From positions 1 to 41,550 of the forward strand of contig JAFGIW010000119.1 of the NCBI GenBank assembly GCA_016929415.1: a stretch of 41,550 bases of DNA. Direction: 5' to 3'. Numbering within the stretch: position 1 is the stretch's first letter; each line of letters starts with the position of its first letter. Position numbers and translations under genes: made by a program. Source of the stretch: Chitinispirillaceae bacterium. Lineage in GTDB: Bacteria; Fibrobacterota; Chitinivibrionia; Chitinivibrionales; Chitinispirillaceae. Under the pieces are notes generated by a model, which worked only from the letters and a program-made list of their open reading frames with translations, was not told where the DNA came from and made no database searches. Shown here one piece after another: positions 24,800-33,611 of the stretch.

Positions 24800-26425
24800 T
24801 CACTCTACCTTGCCGCCCCGCTTCTTGTACTCGTTCAGGTAATAGTGCTCCTGCACTTCGTCATTTATGACATGGTAAGCATTTGCCAGGCCATACCAGG
24901 CATCCAGTTTCATATCATTCACCAGGGTCGCTTCCTTCCAGGCACGAATCGCTTCTGTAAAGTTTTGCAGCCTGTAATTGACTAAGCCTAGGTTGAAAAG
25001 GCCCCGGTCAGAATGGGGATTGATCTGTAATTCTTTTTTAAACTCGCTCTTGGCCTCCTGCAGTAAATTCCTGTCCATGTAAATTGCGCCAAGATTGAGA
25101 TGCACCAAAGGTTCAACAGGATTCAGCGCCAGTGCCTTTTTGCATGCAGTTTCCGCCTCCTCCTTCCTGCCGTCCTCAAAGTACATGGCCCCGAGATTCC
25201 TGTAAGCAAGCGATGCGGCATGCGGTGAATGTTTGGCTGCACTCTCCCAAAAAACCACGCAATCCCTGAAACGTAAACTGTAAAAGACAGCCAGACCGGA
25301 AAACAAACTGATGATGATTGCAAACACAGAAAGGGCGGCTGTCCTTTTTTCCAGTACTGCTTTGACCGGCCGCGTTTCAAGGAGGAGGATGAGGAAGCCC
25401 AGCACGGGGACATAAAGCCTGTCTTCTCTGTAATAAGAAATGGTCCGTGTTTCGGGGACAATGAAAGAGGGTAGCAGGAAAAGTAAAAACCACAACAGCC
25501 CCAGAAAGAAAAAATTGAGTCTGAGTTTCCTGGTAAAGACAATGGCCGCAATCAGCAGCACGAGGGCTATAATCCCATATACAAAGGTTGTATCCTGAAT
25601 AGTCGGCAGTACGGCAAGGTCGACAGGGATCATGATTTTCCCGATATACTGGATGATTACCGGGAAACCGGCAACTACCGATTTGACGATTTGTGCGAAA
25701 CCGACCTTTACGGGATTGGAAAGGGCGAAATGCCTTAAAATGAACCAGGAGGCAAATAGTATCAGCCACGTGCTGGAAAAAATAAGTTTATTAAGCGAAA
25801 AAAGTTTTTCCTTGTGTATAAATTGTAAATAATACAGACAGAGCACAGGCAGGGCTACAGTGATTTCCTTGGTGTATAATGCTAGTCCGAAAAACAGGGA
25901 ATGGATCAAGAAGAAGTACCAGTGCTGTATTTCCAGGTATTTAAGAAAGAAGATAAATGAAAGGAGGATGAACAGGAAGAGGAGTAGATCATTCCTGCCG
26001 GGTATCCACACAACGGTCTGTGTCAGTACAGGGAGTACCGTAAAGACCAATGAAAAGAGCAAAGAGGGCAGCCGGTCATATTTCAATTTCACCAACAGCA
26101 GAAATATCAAACAGCATACGGCCAAGTGCGTAAGACAGTTTGTAAGGTGATAAATGAAGGGATGCGTACCCCCGATTACGGCGTTCAGTATGAAGGACAG
26201 GGTTAAAACCGGCCTGTAATAAATCTTATTGTTGGCATTGAAGATATCCCTGCCAAAGGCCTTCCAGATGTTGCTTAAATCGCCGATAAATGGTTGTTGA
26301 TCCAGGACAAAAACATGATCATCCAAATATACATAATTAAAAAAAAAGGATTGAAAATAGACGAGTAAACCCAGAAGGGATATCAAGATATAGGGCATGA
26401 CATTATACAGGAGCGTCCTTTCCAT
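24800..26425 (-). CDS. TMTC-like multispanning membrane protein with C-terminal TPRs
   Basis: The product from the ATG at 26425 is 541 residues. About 10-11 hydrophobic segments fill residues 10-390, in the GT-C glycosyltransferase layout, with an early YLDDHVF acidic motif in the first large loop and YYRPVLTLSF, as in TMTC/protein O-mannosyltransferase-like proteins. Residues ~400-525 form three to four TPR units (AYRNLGAMYFEDGRKEEAE, VHLNLGAIYMDRNLLQEAK, GLFNLGLVNYRLQNFTEAI). It may glycosylate an exported polymer or protein; the substrate is unknown. An ATG at 26476 would add 17 residues, but GAAGGG sits 7 bases before 26425. The gene is AT-rich compared with uvrC's 5' half and the GC-rich left part of the window, which may mean transfer. 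Confidence 0.78.
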   Translation of the reverse strand: MERTLLYNVMPYILISLLGLLVYFQSFFFNYVYLDDHVFVLDQQPFIGDLSNIWKAFGRDIFNANNKIYYRPVLTLSFILNAVIGGTHPFIYHLTNCLTHLAVCCLIFLLLVKLKYDRLPSLLFSLVFTVLPVLTQTVVWIPGRNDLLLFLFILLSFIFFLKYLEIQHWYFFLIHSLFFGLALYTKEITVALPVLCLYYLQFIHKEKLFSLNKLIFSSTWLILFASWFILRHFALSNPVKVGFAQIVKSVVAGFPVIIQYIGKIMIPVDLAVLPTIQDTTFVYGIIALVLLIAAIVFTRKLRLNFFFLGLLWFLLFLLPSFIVPETRTISYYREDRLYVPVLGFLILLLETRPVKAVLEKRTAALSVFAIIISLFSGLAVFYSLRFRDCVVFWESAAKHSPHAASLAYRNLGAMYFEDGRKEEAETACKKALALNPVEPLVHLNLGAIYMDRNLLQEAKSEFKKELQINPHSDRGLFNLGLVNYRLQNFTEAIRAWKEATLVNDMKLDAWYGLANAYHVINDEVQEHYYLNEYKKRGGKVE

Positions 26426-26888
26426 AATCAATCCCTTCAGCACAGGCTTCTTCTGCAAATAACACTTCTTCTTCATGATTCGACTCTTTGCTCCATTTTA
26501 TATGATGGCAGTATATAAAACCGGGCTGTTGAAGCTGAATATCCAAACCGAGGGCCTTCAAACCGTTGTGTGCAAGCCTCTGCCCTACAGATTTGACCGA
26601 CACTGCATCTTTGCTCGCAAAATGCAAAAAAAATTAAGGGCATATACACCATTCATTCATAGAAATGGTATATTGGCGTAGGGATTTCTGTCAACCTTAC
26701 ATTTTATTACTTGCAATCGGTAAGAGAAGAATATGAAATCCCCGGGGGCTAAACGTACTGCCGGCTATGCCGGCGGGCAACGATTATTTGAATTTTTTCA
26801 TTTCAAATTTTTCTTATTCGGGGCGCCACCCTGTAAAGTTACATTTCCCGATCAGGGGGCGTTTCGGGGTTTCCCCTTCTTAAAAGTG

Positions 26889-26917
26889 TTGACATTATTC
26901 CAGAAACTGGGTATATT
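26889..26917 (+). promoter_or_regulatory. Sigma-70-type promoter of marR
   Basis: TTGACA at 26889-26894 and TATATT at 26912-26917 are separated by exactly 17 bases; a second TATAAT overlaps at 26918-26923. It lies about 40 bases before the marR start. Confidence 0.8.
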
Positions 26918-26932
26918 TATAATGGTTCGATA

Positions 26933-26947
26933 TACGAAATATTCGTA
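26933..26947. promoter_or_regulatory. Palindromic operator, probably bound by the MarR-family regulator
   Basis: TACGAA-ATA-TTCGTA is a perfect 6-bp inverted repeat with a 3-base centre, lying between the -10 element and the ribosome site. A further TTCG at 26927-26930 pairs with the same CGAA to make an overlapping palindrome. MarR proteins are dimers that commonly repress their own genes through such sites. Confidence 0.7.
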
Positions 26948-26957
26948 AGGGGTAATT

Positions 26958-27440
26958 TTGAACTATTCGGCTGTAATTGACCTTGTTCTGGATAACATCA
27001 AGAAATTTGTTTTCCCGGAGGAATGGCTCAATCTGGATTGTACCCTTTCAAAACAGGATGTTTTCGCCATGTTGCTTATCAATCGGCATGGGGAGATCAT
27101 CATGAGCCGGATAGCCGATTATGTGAACATTCCGATGAGTACCGCCACCGGCATAATCGATCGCCTCGTGAAAAACGGGTATTGCGTCCGTCGCCGAAGT
27201 GAATCGGATCGCCGTGTTGTCGTGATTTCTCTTACGGAAAAAGCGAAGAAGATCATCAGTGCCATTAAAAGCGTCGGAAATGACTATTTCGAACATATTA
27301 TGCAGGCACTCACGCCTGAAGAACAGAAGTTTCTCTCATCGATCATCTTAAAAATCATGGGAATACTGAACAATCAGAACATCTCTTTAAAAAATAAAAA
27401 GGAGAAGGGGCCGGGTATGCAAAAAATAAAAATCGAATGA
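26958..27440 (+). CDS. MarR family transcriptional regulator
   Basis: The 160-residue protein has the winged-helix core of MarR: IADYVNIPMSTATGIIDRLVKNGYCVRRRSESDRRVVVISLTEKAK in consecutive parts (residues about 50-95), with the wing signature RRSESDRR. Flanking helices make the dimer interface, and the C-terminus is Lys-rich (KNKKEKGPGMQKIKIE). The start is a TTG at 26958 with AAGGGG five to six bases upstream; there is no ATG in the expected region. It is followed 59 bases later by the ArsA-like gene, so it probably controls that operon through the palindrome over its own start region. The ligand is unknown. Confidence 0.9.
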   Translation: MNYSAVIDLVLDNIKKFVFPEEWLNLDCTLSKQDVFAMLLINRHGEIIMSRIADYVNIPMSTATGIIDRLVKNGYCVRRRSESDRRVVVISLTEKAKKIISAIKSVGNDYFEHIMQALTPEEQKFLSSIILKIMGILNNQNISLKNKKEKGPGMQKIKIE

Positions 27441-27499
27441 TTTTTTTGACCAATATTTCGAAATCAGTATTATTCATTTTTCAAAATATGGAGGCAACA

Positions 27500-28678
27500 A
27501 TGCGAATCATACTTTATACCGGCAAGGGTGGCGTGGGCAAAACCAGTGTCGCTGCCGCAACCGCCGTGAAATGTGCGAAAAAAGGGATCAGAACCTTGGT
27601 GGTCAGTACCGATGCCGCGCACAGCCTCGGTGACTCCCTTGACAGGAAACTCTCTCCCGAACCGGTGGAACTGGCGGAAAACCTCTGGGCGCAGGAGATT
27701 GATTCGACGCATGAGGTCGAGTCGGGGTGGGGAAAGGTGCAGCAGTATCTCACGACCCTGTTTACCTCCAAAACACTCAAAGACATCACTACCGAGGAGC
27801 TGACGGTTTTTCCCGGAATGGACGAGCTCGTAAGTTTACTCAGGATATTACGGTATTACCGGGGAAATACCTTTGATGTCATCATCATCGATTGCGCCCC
27901 AACTGGAGAAACCCTTGCGCTTCTGAGTTTTCCGGAAATGTTCAGGTGGTGGATGGATAAACTGTTTCCCATCAAACGTAAGGCGATTAAAATAGTCAGG
28001 CCGGTCGTCGAACCGATCATCGGCATACCCATGCCGGGAGACAATGTCCTCGCCGAGGTGGAAAACATCTACAATCAGCTTGATGAAATGAAACGGATCC
28101 TCTCCGACCGAAACATCACCAGCATCCGGATTGTCGTCAATCCGGAAAAGATGGTCATCAGGGAGGCGCAGCGCAGTTTCACCTACCTCAATATTTATGA
28201 TTTCAATATCGATGCAGTTATTGTCAACCGGGTCATACCCGACGGCGTGAAGGACGGATACTTCTCCGCGTGGAAGGACATTCAGAAAAAATACCGCCAG
28301 GATATCGCCGACGCATTTTCGCCGCTGCCGATTCTCAATGTGCCGCTTTTCGAAAGAGAGGTCGTGGGTACCGACATTCTCGCCAGAATGGGCGATGAGA
28401 TATTCGCCGATACCGATCCGGCGGCCATCATGTACAACCATCGCATACAGCAGGTAAGGAAATATGGTGACGAATACCTTTTCGCCATCTATATGCCGTT
28501 CGCCGAGAAAAACGAGGTCGATCTCAACCGTAAAGGGGATGAGCTTATCGTTCGCGCGGGAAGGGTGAAACGTACCATCACCATCCCTCGGACGTTGATT
28601 CCGCTGAATATTAAAGGCGCTAAATTCGAGAACGAGACCCTTACCATACGGTTCGGAGGTGAAAAACATGAAAAGTGA
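27500..28678 (+). CDS. ArsA/Get3-family ATPase with a C-terminal HSP20-like domain
   Basis: The 392-residue protein opens with MRIILYTGKGGVGKTSVAA, the deviant Walker A of ArsA/Get3 ATPases (GKGGVGKT, residues 8-15), then STDAAHSLGDSL (switch I/A-loop), IIIDCAPTGETLALLSFPE (Walker B and switch II) and RIVVNPEKMVIREAQRS. The last ~65 residues (DEYLFAIYMPFAEKNEVDL ... GDELIVRAG) form an ArsA_HSP20-like beta domain. It has a single ATPase unit. There is no arsB, arsR or arsD next to it, so arsenite export is doubtful; a role in targeting or chaperoning membrane or iron-sulfur proteins is equally possible. GGAGG lies 6 bases before the ATG at 27500, which decides the start. Its end overlaps the next small gene by 11 bases. 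Confidence 0.9.
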   Translation: MRIILYTGKGGVGKTSVAAATAVKCAKKGIRTLVVSTDAAHSLGDSLDRKLSPEPVELAENLWAQEIDSTHEVESGWGKVQQYLTTLFTSKTLKDITTEELTVFPGMDELVSLLRILRYYRGNTFDVIIIDCAPTGETLALLSFPEMFRWWMDKLFPIKRKAIKIVRPVVEPIIGIPMPGDNVLAEVENIYNQLDEMKRILSDRNITSIRIVVNPEKMVIREAQRSFTYLNIYDFNIDAVIVNRVIPDGVKDGYFSAWKDIQKKYRQDIADAFSPLPILNVPLFEREVVGTDILARMGDEIFADTDPAAIMYNHRIQQVRKYGDEYLFAIYMPFAEKNEVDLNRKGDELIVRAGRVKRTITIPRTLIPLNIKGAKFENETLTIRFGGEKHEK

Positions 28679-28886
28679 ATTATTGCGGGAGCTTTTTTCA
28701 GTCAAACTGAAAATTGCCGGTGAACTTATCAGATGCCTTCCCGCGCCATTGCAAAGCCGGGTCGATACCCTGAACAGAGCGATCATAAGGGCAATACGCG
28801 ACGCAACGGAGGGCTACCTGAGGGAACAATCCGATGATGATGCAGGAAAGGCTGAAAAGGGAGTGGAAAATATTCCCATTGAATAA
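28668..28886 (+). CDS. Small helical protein overlapping the ArsA-like gene
   Basis: The 72-residue product (begins MKSELLRELFSVKLKIAGEL) is amphipathic and helical with a charged tail, without signal peptide or cysteine motifs. GGAGGTG lies 7 bases before the ATG at 28668, inside the 3' end of the ArsA-like gene, and the two frames overlap by 11 bases, which implies translational coupling. I do not recognise the family. Being the third gene of a MarR-controlled operon, it is plausibly a partner or substrate of the ATPase. Confidence 0.65.
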   Translation: MKSELLRELFSVKLKIAGELIRCLPAPLQSRVDTLNRAIIRAIRDATEGYLREQSDDDAGKAEKGVENIPIE

Positions 28887-29191
28887 AACGGTGGATCAGG
28901 CATCGCCGCTTGATAAGATGGCGGAGAAGCCGCTTGGCGCGATGCCATTGTATGTCATCATCCAGAGTGTACCGCCGTCAGGTTTTATTTTCAGAAGCAC
29001 CGCCTTTCCGCCGAATATTCCTCCGGGCAGCCTCTTCGAATGCAACAGGCCCCGGTTGGTATGGCTGTCGTAAAAAGAGTTTCTCTGGATAAATCGGGTA
29101 TATTATAACAGGGGGACCTCTAAATATTCAGTGTTGAATCGATATAGCCATCAAGAGGGAGGAAATACGTTGCCTCTTCTCCGGGGACCTA
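28887..29191. other. Intergenic region before the 622-residue secreted protein
   Basis: No convincing gene. A 79-codon plus-strand frame overlapping the end of the small helical gene (28834-29073) has no ribosome site of its own and Pro/Phe-rich, low-plausibility sequence. GGGTATATTATAACAGG near 29100 could contain a -10 element. A GGGGACCT motif occurs twice (about 29113 and 29182), the second serving as the ribosome site. Confidence 0.45.
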
Positions 29192-31060
29192 ATGAACATT
29201 ATCCTTTTTATTTGTTTTATTATTATTTCTGCCGTCGATGATTCTTTCAGTCAAACGGTGGAAATATATCCCCAGGGTCCCTGTGCGCTTGAAACCGATA
29301 TTTATCGTACTACCACCGAGAGCAACTCATGGTGTTTGATCAAACCGGTTTATACCGGCGGAAAAAGGCTTCTTTTATTTTACGATCGTCTGTCCAATGC
29401 CAATTACGGCACCGGCAGTTTTCGGAATGCCGATGATTATTCCTTGGTTAAAAATTATTCCCGGTTGAAGGAAACGTGGCAGGACATCATCCCGATGGAT
29501 ATCGATGGAGACGGGAACGATGAACTGGTCTTTTACGACTTTAAAAACAGTCTGTTTCAAATCTGGTTTATTGACGGGAATGCTCGATGTGAAGCTCTCG
29601 GCATGTGGAATAATTCATATCTCGGGAAAATATATTTCAGGCAGATAATGCCCGTTCAGTGGGATCCTGATGCCGCATCAGAACTTTTTTTTTACAGCGA
29701 TGACGGTAATTATTTCATACTTAAATATCAGAATTCAGACATCGGTTTTTCTGTAGTACACGCTGCGGACGCGCCTTCGTCGAAATTTGTTCAAAAAATA
29801 ACTTTTCCCGACAACACATCAGGCTATCTGTCATACGATCCCATGGGAAGGTCCGTTTTCCTGATAGGGGCCGATTTCAGTCTCAAGGTCCGGCAGGACG
29901 GGTGGTATCAGGGGTGGACGGACATAGTGACCGGGAATTTCGGGAGCGGAAAAGAATTCGGCGATATTCTGTTCTATGATCGTGTTCACGGCACGGCTGC
30001 ATACTATAACGTAGGAAACGACGGCCTGTTGTTGAACAGTCATTCCGCAGGCTATCGTAAAACATGGAGCATTATTACCCCTATCCACCCGGACCCGGCA
30101 TCATCAGCGGGATGCGCGGATCGTTTGTTATATTATGAAAAACTGGATAATGCCGAATTGGCCGTTCCTTCTTACAATGGTATGAATCAGGCGGTGCATC
30201 CGGATGTCGTTGCCGCCGGCCCGGGCCAGTACACAATGGTTTACACCCCCTATCCTTTTCATGATGATGCTTTTGAAAATCCATCCATTCTCACGAGTAA
30301 TGACGGATTTAATTTTACGGTTTTGACCAATGGCAGGAATGACACCGTGGGATTTCCCGTATGCCGGAAACCGAACCCGTTTTCGATATGGGATCACGCA
30401 TGGAACAACGATCCGGATATATTGTACGAAGATGATATATATTACATCGTTTATCAGGAATCCTACTATTCGACCGAACGGGGATTCAAATTCGAGAATA
30501 TCGTTCTTGTTGAGGCGGACGATCGTTTCAACGATATGTCGTTTACACGGATTGAGGGCGTGATCGGGTACAAAGATATTTTTTCCCTTTCGCCGTCGTT
30601 AATTAGAATAGGCACACGCTATTATATGTTCTTTGTTAACTGCGATACCGATCAGATACGATATATGTCGACTGATGATATCTATTCCTGGCCCGATATA
30701 GCACATTCAACCGCCGTCAACCTCGGTAAAAATGGCGCAAACTTTCATCCGTGGCATATTGATATTGTTTCGAATAACGACACCGCCTATTATCTGCTTA
30801 TATCCGGCCATTTTAATCCGGCAGGTACCAGATATGACGACAACGACCTTTATATTGCCGAAAGTACCGATCTTACAAACTGGACATTGTCAAAAAAACC
30901 GGTCATCGATCGATTTACCTGGGGGTATAGTAATATTTATCGTTCTACCGGTATTATGACCTCCAGAAAAAAGATGACGATCTGGTTTTCATTCAACAAG
31001 TCTCTCCAGACGGGTATCGGGATCAAGAAAGAAATTGCTATGGATGCCATTGAGTATTGA
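29192..31060 (+). CDS. Secreted two-part propeller-like protein: FYD-type repeats followed by a GH43-like fold
   Basis: The 622-residue product has a signal peptide (MNIILFICFIIISAVDDSFS). Residues ~55-320 contain six repeats about 50 residues apart centred on LLFYDR, LVFYDF, LFFYSD, YLSYDP, ILFYDR and LLYYEK, followed by a G and aromatic pairs, similar to FG-GAP or tachylectin-like blades. One unit includes MDIDGDGNDELVFYDF, an FG-GAP/EF-hand-like calcium motif. Residues ~330-620 show the strand pattern of five-bladed glycosidase propellers (NDPDILYEDDIYYIVYQE, SPSLIRIGTRYYMFFVN, HPWHIDIVSN, DLYIAES), as in GH43/GH130-like enzymes; catalytic residues cannot be fixed by eye. It likely binds or cleaves polysaccharide outside the cell. 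No C-terminal sorting domain is visible. GGGGACCTA precedes the ATG. Confidence 0.72.
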   Translation: MNIILFICFIIISAVDDSFSQTVEIYPQGPCALETDIYRTTTESNSWCLIKPVYTGGKRLLLFYDRLSNANYGTGSFRNADDYSLVKNYSRLKETWQDIIPMDIDGDGNDELVFYDFKNSLFQIWFIDGNARCEALGMWNNSYLGKIYFRQIMPVQWDPDAASELFFYSDDGNYFILKYQNSDIGFSVVHAADAPSSKFVQKITFPDNTSGYLSYDPMGRSVFLIGADFSLKVRQDGWYQGWTDIVTGNFGSGKEFGDILFYDRVHGTAAYYNVGNDGLLLNSHSAGYRKTWSIITPIHPDPASSAGCADRLLYYEKLDNAELAVPSYNGMNQAVHPDVVAAGPGQYTMVYTPYPFHDDAFENPSILTSNDGFNFTVLTNGRNDTVGFPVCRKPNPFSIWDHAWNNDPDILYEDDIYYIVYQESYYSTERGFKFENIVLVEADDRFNDMSFTRIEGVIGYKDIFSLSPSLIRIGTRYYMFFVNCDTDQIRYMSTDDIYSWPDIAHSTAVNLGKNGANFHPWHIDIVSNNDTAYYLLISGHFNPAGTRYDDNDLYIAESTDLTNWTLSKKPVIDRFTWGYSNIYRSTGIMTSRKKMTIWFSFNKSLQTGIGIKKEIAMDAIEY

Positions 31061-31176
31061 GAGGTGGTATCCGTTGTTGGTTCGGTCCACCGCATCGTTC
31101 GGTATCGCTTGATAACGATGGGGTAATAGTGCAATCACATGGAGGTTGCTGCCCACGAGTAAAGGGGCAGGTTCAC

Positions 31177-33216
31177 ATGAATAACTTCCCCCGACATGCC
31201 TTCACCATTTTTGGGCTGCTTATGGCGGCTATGCAGACTGCAAATGCTTATTGGGTGCAATCGCATGGTCCGTGGGGCGGCGATATCACCACCCTCGCGG
31301 TGAAAGGTGATACTATAGTGGCCGGGACTTCATACGGTGTTTTTCTTTCCTGTGCTAAGGGGAACGGCTGGTGTAAATTCGATTCCGGTCTTGCGGATAA
31401 GCAGATTAGGTCAATTATCATAAAAGGCGATACACTGTTTGCCGGTACCTACGATGGATTGTTCCGGTCCACGAATTTCGGCGGATGCTGGACGATGCTT
31501 GATTCATGTCTCAATGTCCAAGCGCTGGGTGTGTGCGGCAGTACTCTTTTTGCGGGAACCGTGTACGGTGTGCTGCGTTCCGGCGATAACGGTAACAGCT
31601 GGGTGCGTGTCAATACCGGCCTAACGGATCTGTATGTCAAAGCGCTTGCGGCAAATGACACCGTCATCTTTGCCGGGACTCAAAATGCCGGTGTTTTCCG
31701 TTCAGTAGATAAAGGTTCGAACTGGACCGCGGTAAACTCCGGCATCACAAATGTTGATGTCAATTCGCTGTTTGTACACGGCAGTTATGTCTATGCGGGG
31801 ATTAACTGGGGGGGAATATTCCGTTCAACCGATAACGGCAAGAGCTGGACGAAAGCAGATTCAGGTCTCACCGACAGTACCATTAATTCATTTACCATTG
31901 AAGGGAGCAGCATCTTCGCCGGGACCGACAGCGGCGTTTTTATCTCCACGAATAACGGTACGAACTGGAAGGCGGTCAATTCGGGACTTGCGACGAAAAG
32001 GATTCAGTGTTGTGTCGCAAGCAGGGGTACTCTCTTTGCGGGCACGCATCTGGACGGAGTTTTCATGTCTACCGACAGCGGCGCCAGTTGGATGCAGATC
32101 GATTCCGGGCTCACCAATACCTATATTCAATCGCTTGTGATGTGCGACGGCACTCTCTTTGCCGGTTCCTCAAACGGGATCTTCCGCTCCATGGACAATG
32201 GTATGAGCTGGACTACGGTCAATTCCGGACTGACCGATCTAAATGTCTCCTTACTTGCTGCGTGTAACGGATCCGTTTATGCGGGGACATTTTTCAGCGG
32301 TGTTTTTCTTTCGACCGATAACGGTACCCGCTGGGCGGCAGTCGATTCCGGCCTTGAAAACAATATCATTGTATCTCTTGCCGCCGGCGGAAACACTATC
32401 TTTGCCGGAACGTTCAATGGCCTCCTCCGTTCCACTGGTAACAGTGCAAGCTGGACCAACGTTAATTCAAACTTCCGGGTTGACTGTGTCGGAGTGAACG
32501 GCGGCACTGTTTATGCGAGTACTTACGGCAGCATTTTCCGTTCGACCGATGACGGTACCTCCTGGGATAAGGTCGCTTCCATTCCGGCAGAAAGCAGTGT
32601 TGTCGCTTTTTGCGTAAAGGACAATGCGGTTTTGGCCGGTACATCCGGAGGTGTTTTCGTATCCACCGATAGGGGGGGCGAATGGATGAAAGCAACGCCG
32701 AATCTTCCCAAAGTTAATGCATTCGCCAATACAGGGGCATCTATTATTGCCGGAACTGCGTACGGGATCTTTCTTTCAGGTGATAACGGAACGAGCTGGG
32801 TAGGAGTCGATTCCGGACTTGAGAACAGACATGTTTTATCGCTTTCGGTAAATGAAAGCACCATCTTTGCCGGAACAGTGGGCAGCGGTGTCTGGCGCAG
32901 GCCGCTTTCGGAGCTGGCCGGAGTAATCGGGAATATACCGCGGAAAACAATCTCCCTGTTATCAAATGTCACCGTGGAGGCTCCGCACCGCACCGCTGCC
33001 CAAGCAACCGTCGCATTTATGCTTTCCCATTCGGAGTGGGTAAACATTACCGTCCATGGCCTGTCCGGGAGGAAAATGGCAACTCTTGTCAAAAATCGCC
33101 TCAACTCGGGGACGTATCGGTACCGTTGGAATACCCGTACCGTCACCCCGGGTTGTTATATGGTAAGGGTTCGGGCGGGAACAAACACGAGCGTAAAACG
33201 CATGACGGTTTTCTGA
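31177..33216 (+). CDS. Secreted protein with 14 BNR/YCF48-like propeller repeats and a C-terminal sorting-like domain
   Basis: The 679-residue product has a signal peptide (FTIFGLLMAAMQTANA) and 14 repeats of about 41 residues with the consensus T.FAGT..GVFRSTDNG.SWT.V.SGL, with an upstream L..... strand. Fourteen repeats would make two seven-bladed propellers. Residues ~585-679 (VTVEAPHRTAAQATVAFML, then VHGLSGRKMATLVKNRL and PGCYMVRVRAGTNTSVKRM) match FlgD-Ig/T9SS type A C-terminal sorting domains. The ATG at 31177 follows AAAGGGGCAGG and gives a clean signal peptide; an in-frame start further upstream at 31057 would add 40 residues without one. It starts 116 bases after the previous secreted-protein gene and may be cotranscribed. 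No enzyme motif is seen. Confidence 0.82.
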   Translation: MNNFPRHAFTIFGLLMAAMQTANAYWVQSHGPWGGDITTLAVKGDTIVAGTSYGVFLSCAKGNGWCKFDSGLADKQIRSIIIKGDTLFAGTYDGLFRSTNFGGCWTMLDSCLNVQALGVCGSTLFAGTVYGVLRSGDNGNSWVRVNTGLTDLYVKALAANDTVIFAGTQNAGVFRSVDKGSNWTAVNSGITNVDVNSLFVHGSYVYAGINWGGIFRSTDNGKSWTKADSGLTDSTINSFTIEGSSIFAGTDSGVFISTNNGTNWKAVNSGLATKRIQCCVASRGTLFAGTHLDGVFMSTDSGASWMQIDSGLTNTYIQSLVMCDGTLFAGSSNGIFRSMDNGMSWTTVNSGLTDLNVSLLAACNGSVYAGTFFSGVFLSTDNGTRWAAVDSGLENNIIVSLAAGGNTIFAGTFNGLLRSTGNSASWTNVNSNFRVDCVGVNGGTVYASTYGSIFRSTDDGTSWDKVASIPAESSVVAFCVKDNAVLAGTSGGVFVSTDRGGEWMKATPNLPKVNAFANTGASIIAGTAYGIFLSGDNGTSWVGVDSGLENRHVLSLSVNESTIFAGTVGSGVWRRPLSELAGVIGNIPRKTISLLSNVTVEAPHRTAAQATVAFMLSHSEWVNITVHGLSGRKMATLVKNRLNSGTYRYRWNTRTVTPGCYMVRVRAGTNTSVKRMTVF

Positions 33217-33238
33217 CGGATTTTTCCCCCTCTAAACC

Positions 33239-33403
33239 ATGCTTTTTGTTCACCCTCCTTACGACAGCTATGAACCTGCTGATTCTATCGGCGAATTTCA
33301 CGTCGCCTTCCCCGTCTTCTATTCCAACGCCCCGGATTTGCATGGCGCCATGTCACATCCGTTCACCAATGTAGAGAGCATTTCCGAATCTGATGCGCAT
33401 TAA
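33239..33403 (+). CDS. Possible 54-residue ORF or gene remnant
   Basis: A frame from ATG 33239 to TAA 33401-33403 encodes a protein-like sequence (begins MLFVHPPYDSYEPADSIGEF and includes FHVAFPVFYSNAPDLHGAM). There is no ribosome site, and it lies 23 bases after the propeller gene. It could be a fragment of a larger lost gene. I do not recognise it. Confidence 0.25.
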   Translation: MLFVHPPYDSYEPADSIGEFHVAFPVFYSNAPDLHGAMSHPFTNVESISESDAH

Positions 33404-33611
33404 CTATTTTAGGTAAACTACCGACACACAAAGGGCTGTTCCGCAGGTGCATTCCTCCTTACTAATATAAGGACGTCTTGTAGATCCCCGATGTAGGTTT
33501 AAATGTCTCAACAGTACTTCGGGCCCGGCACTACCTGCCGTTTTGCTGTTATAGTAACTTTTATTCGATTATCGCTTTCACCTTACATAAACAAACATAA
33601 AGGAGATAGTA
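33404..33611 (+). promoter_or_regulatory. Probable long 5' leader of the helicase operon
   Basis: About 200 AT-rich bases precede the leader ORF. A short hairpin CGGCA-CTACC-TGCCG (33526-33540) followed by TTTT could act as an attenuator. Long leaders are common for cold-induced RNA helicases, but nothing here proves cold regulation. No clear -35/-10 pair is seen. Confidence 0.35.

Larger units (their letters stand above)
26426..26957. other. Divergent intergenic region between the TMTC-like gene and marR
   Basis: AT-rich DNA with a small GCCGGC-TAT-GCCGGC palindrome near 26760-26774 and an inverted repeat TTTGAA...TTCAAA around 26788-26810. The right end holds the marR promoter and operator, listed separately. 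No gene is supported here. Confidence 0.5.

Noticed and set aside
28834-29073. 79-codon ORF after the small helical gene
   Set aside because: Overlaps the preceding gene without a ribosome site and has implausible Pro/Phe-rich sequence.
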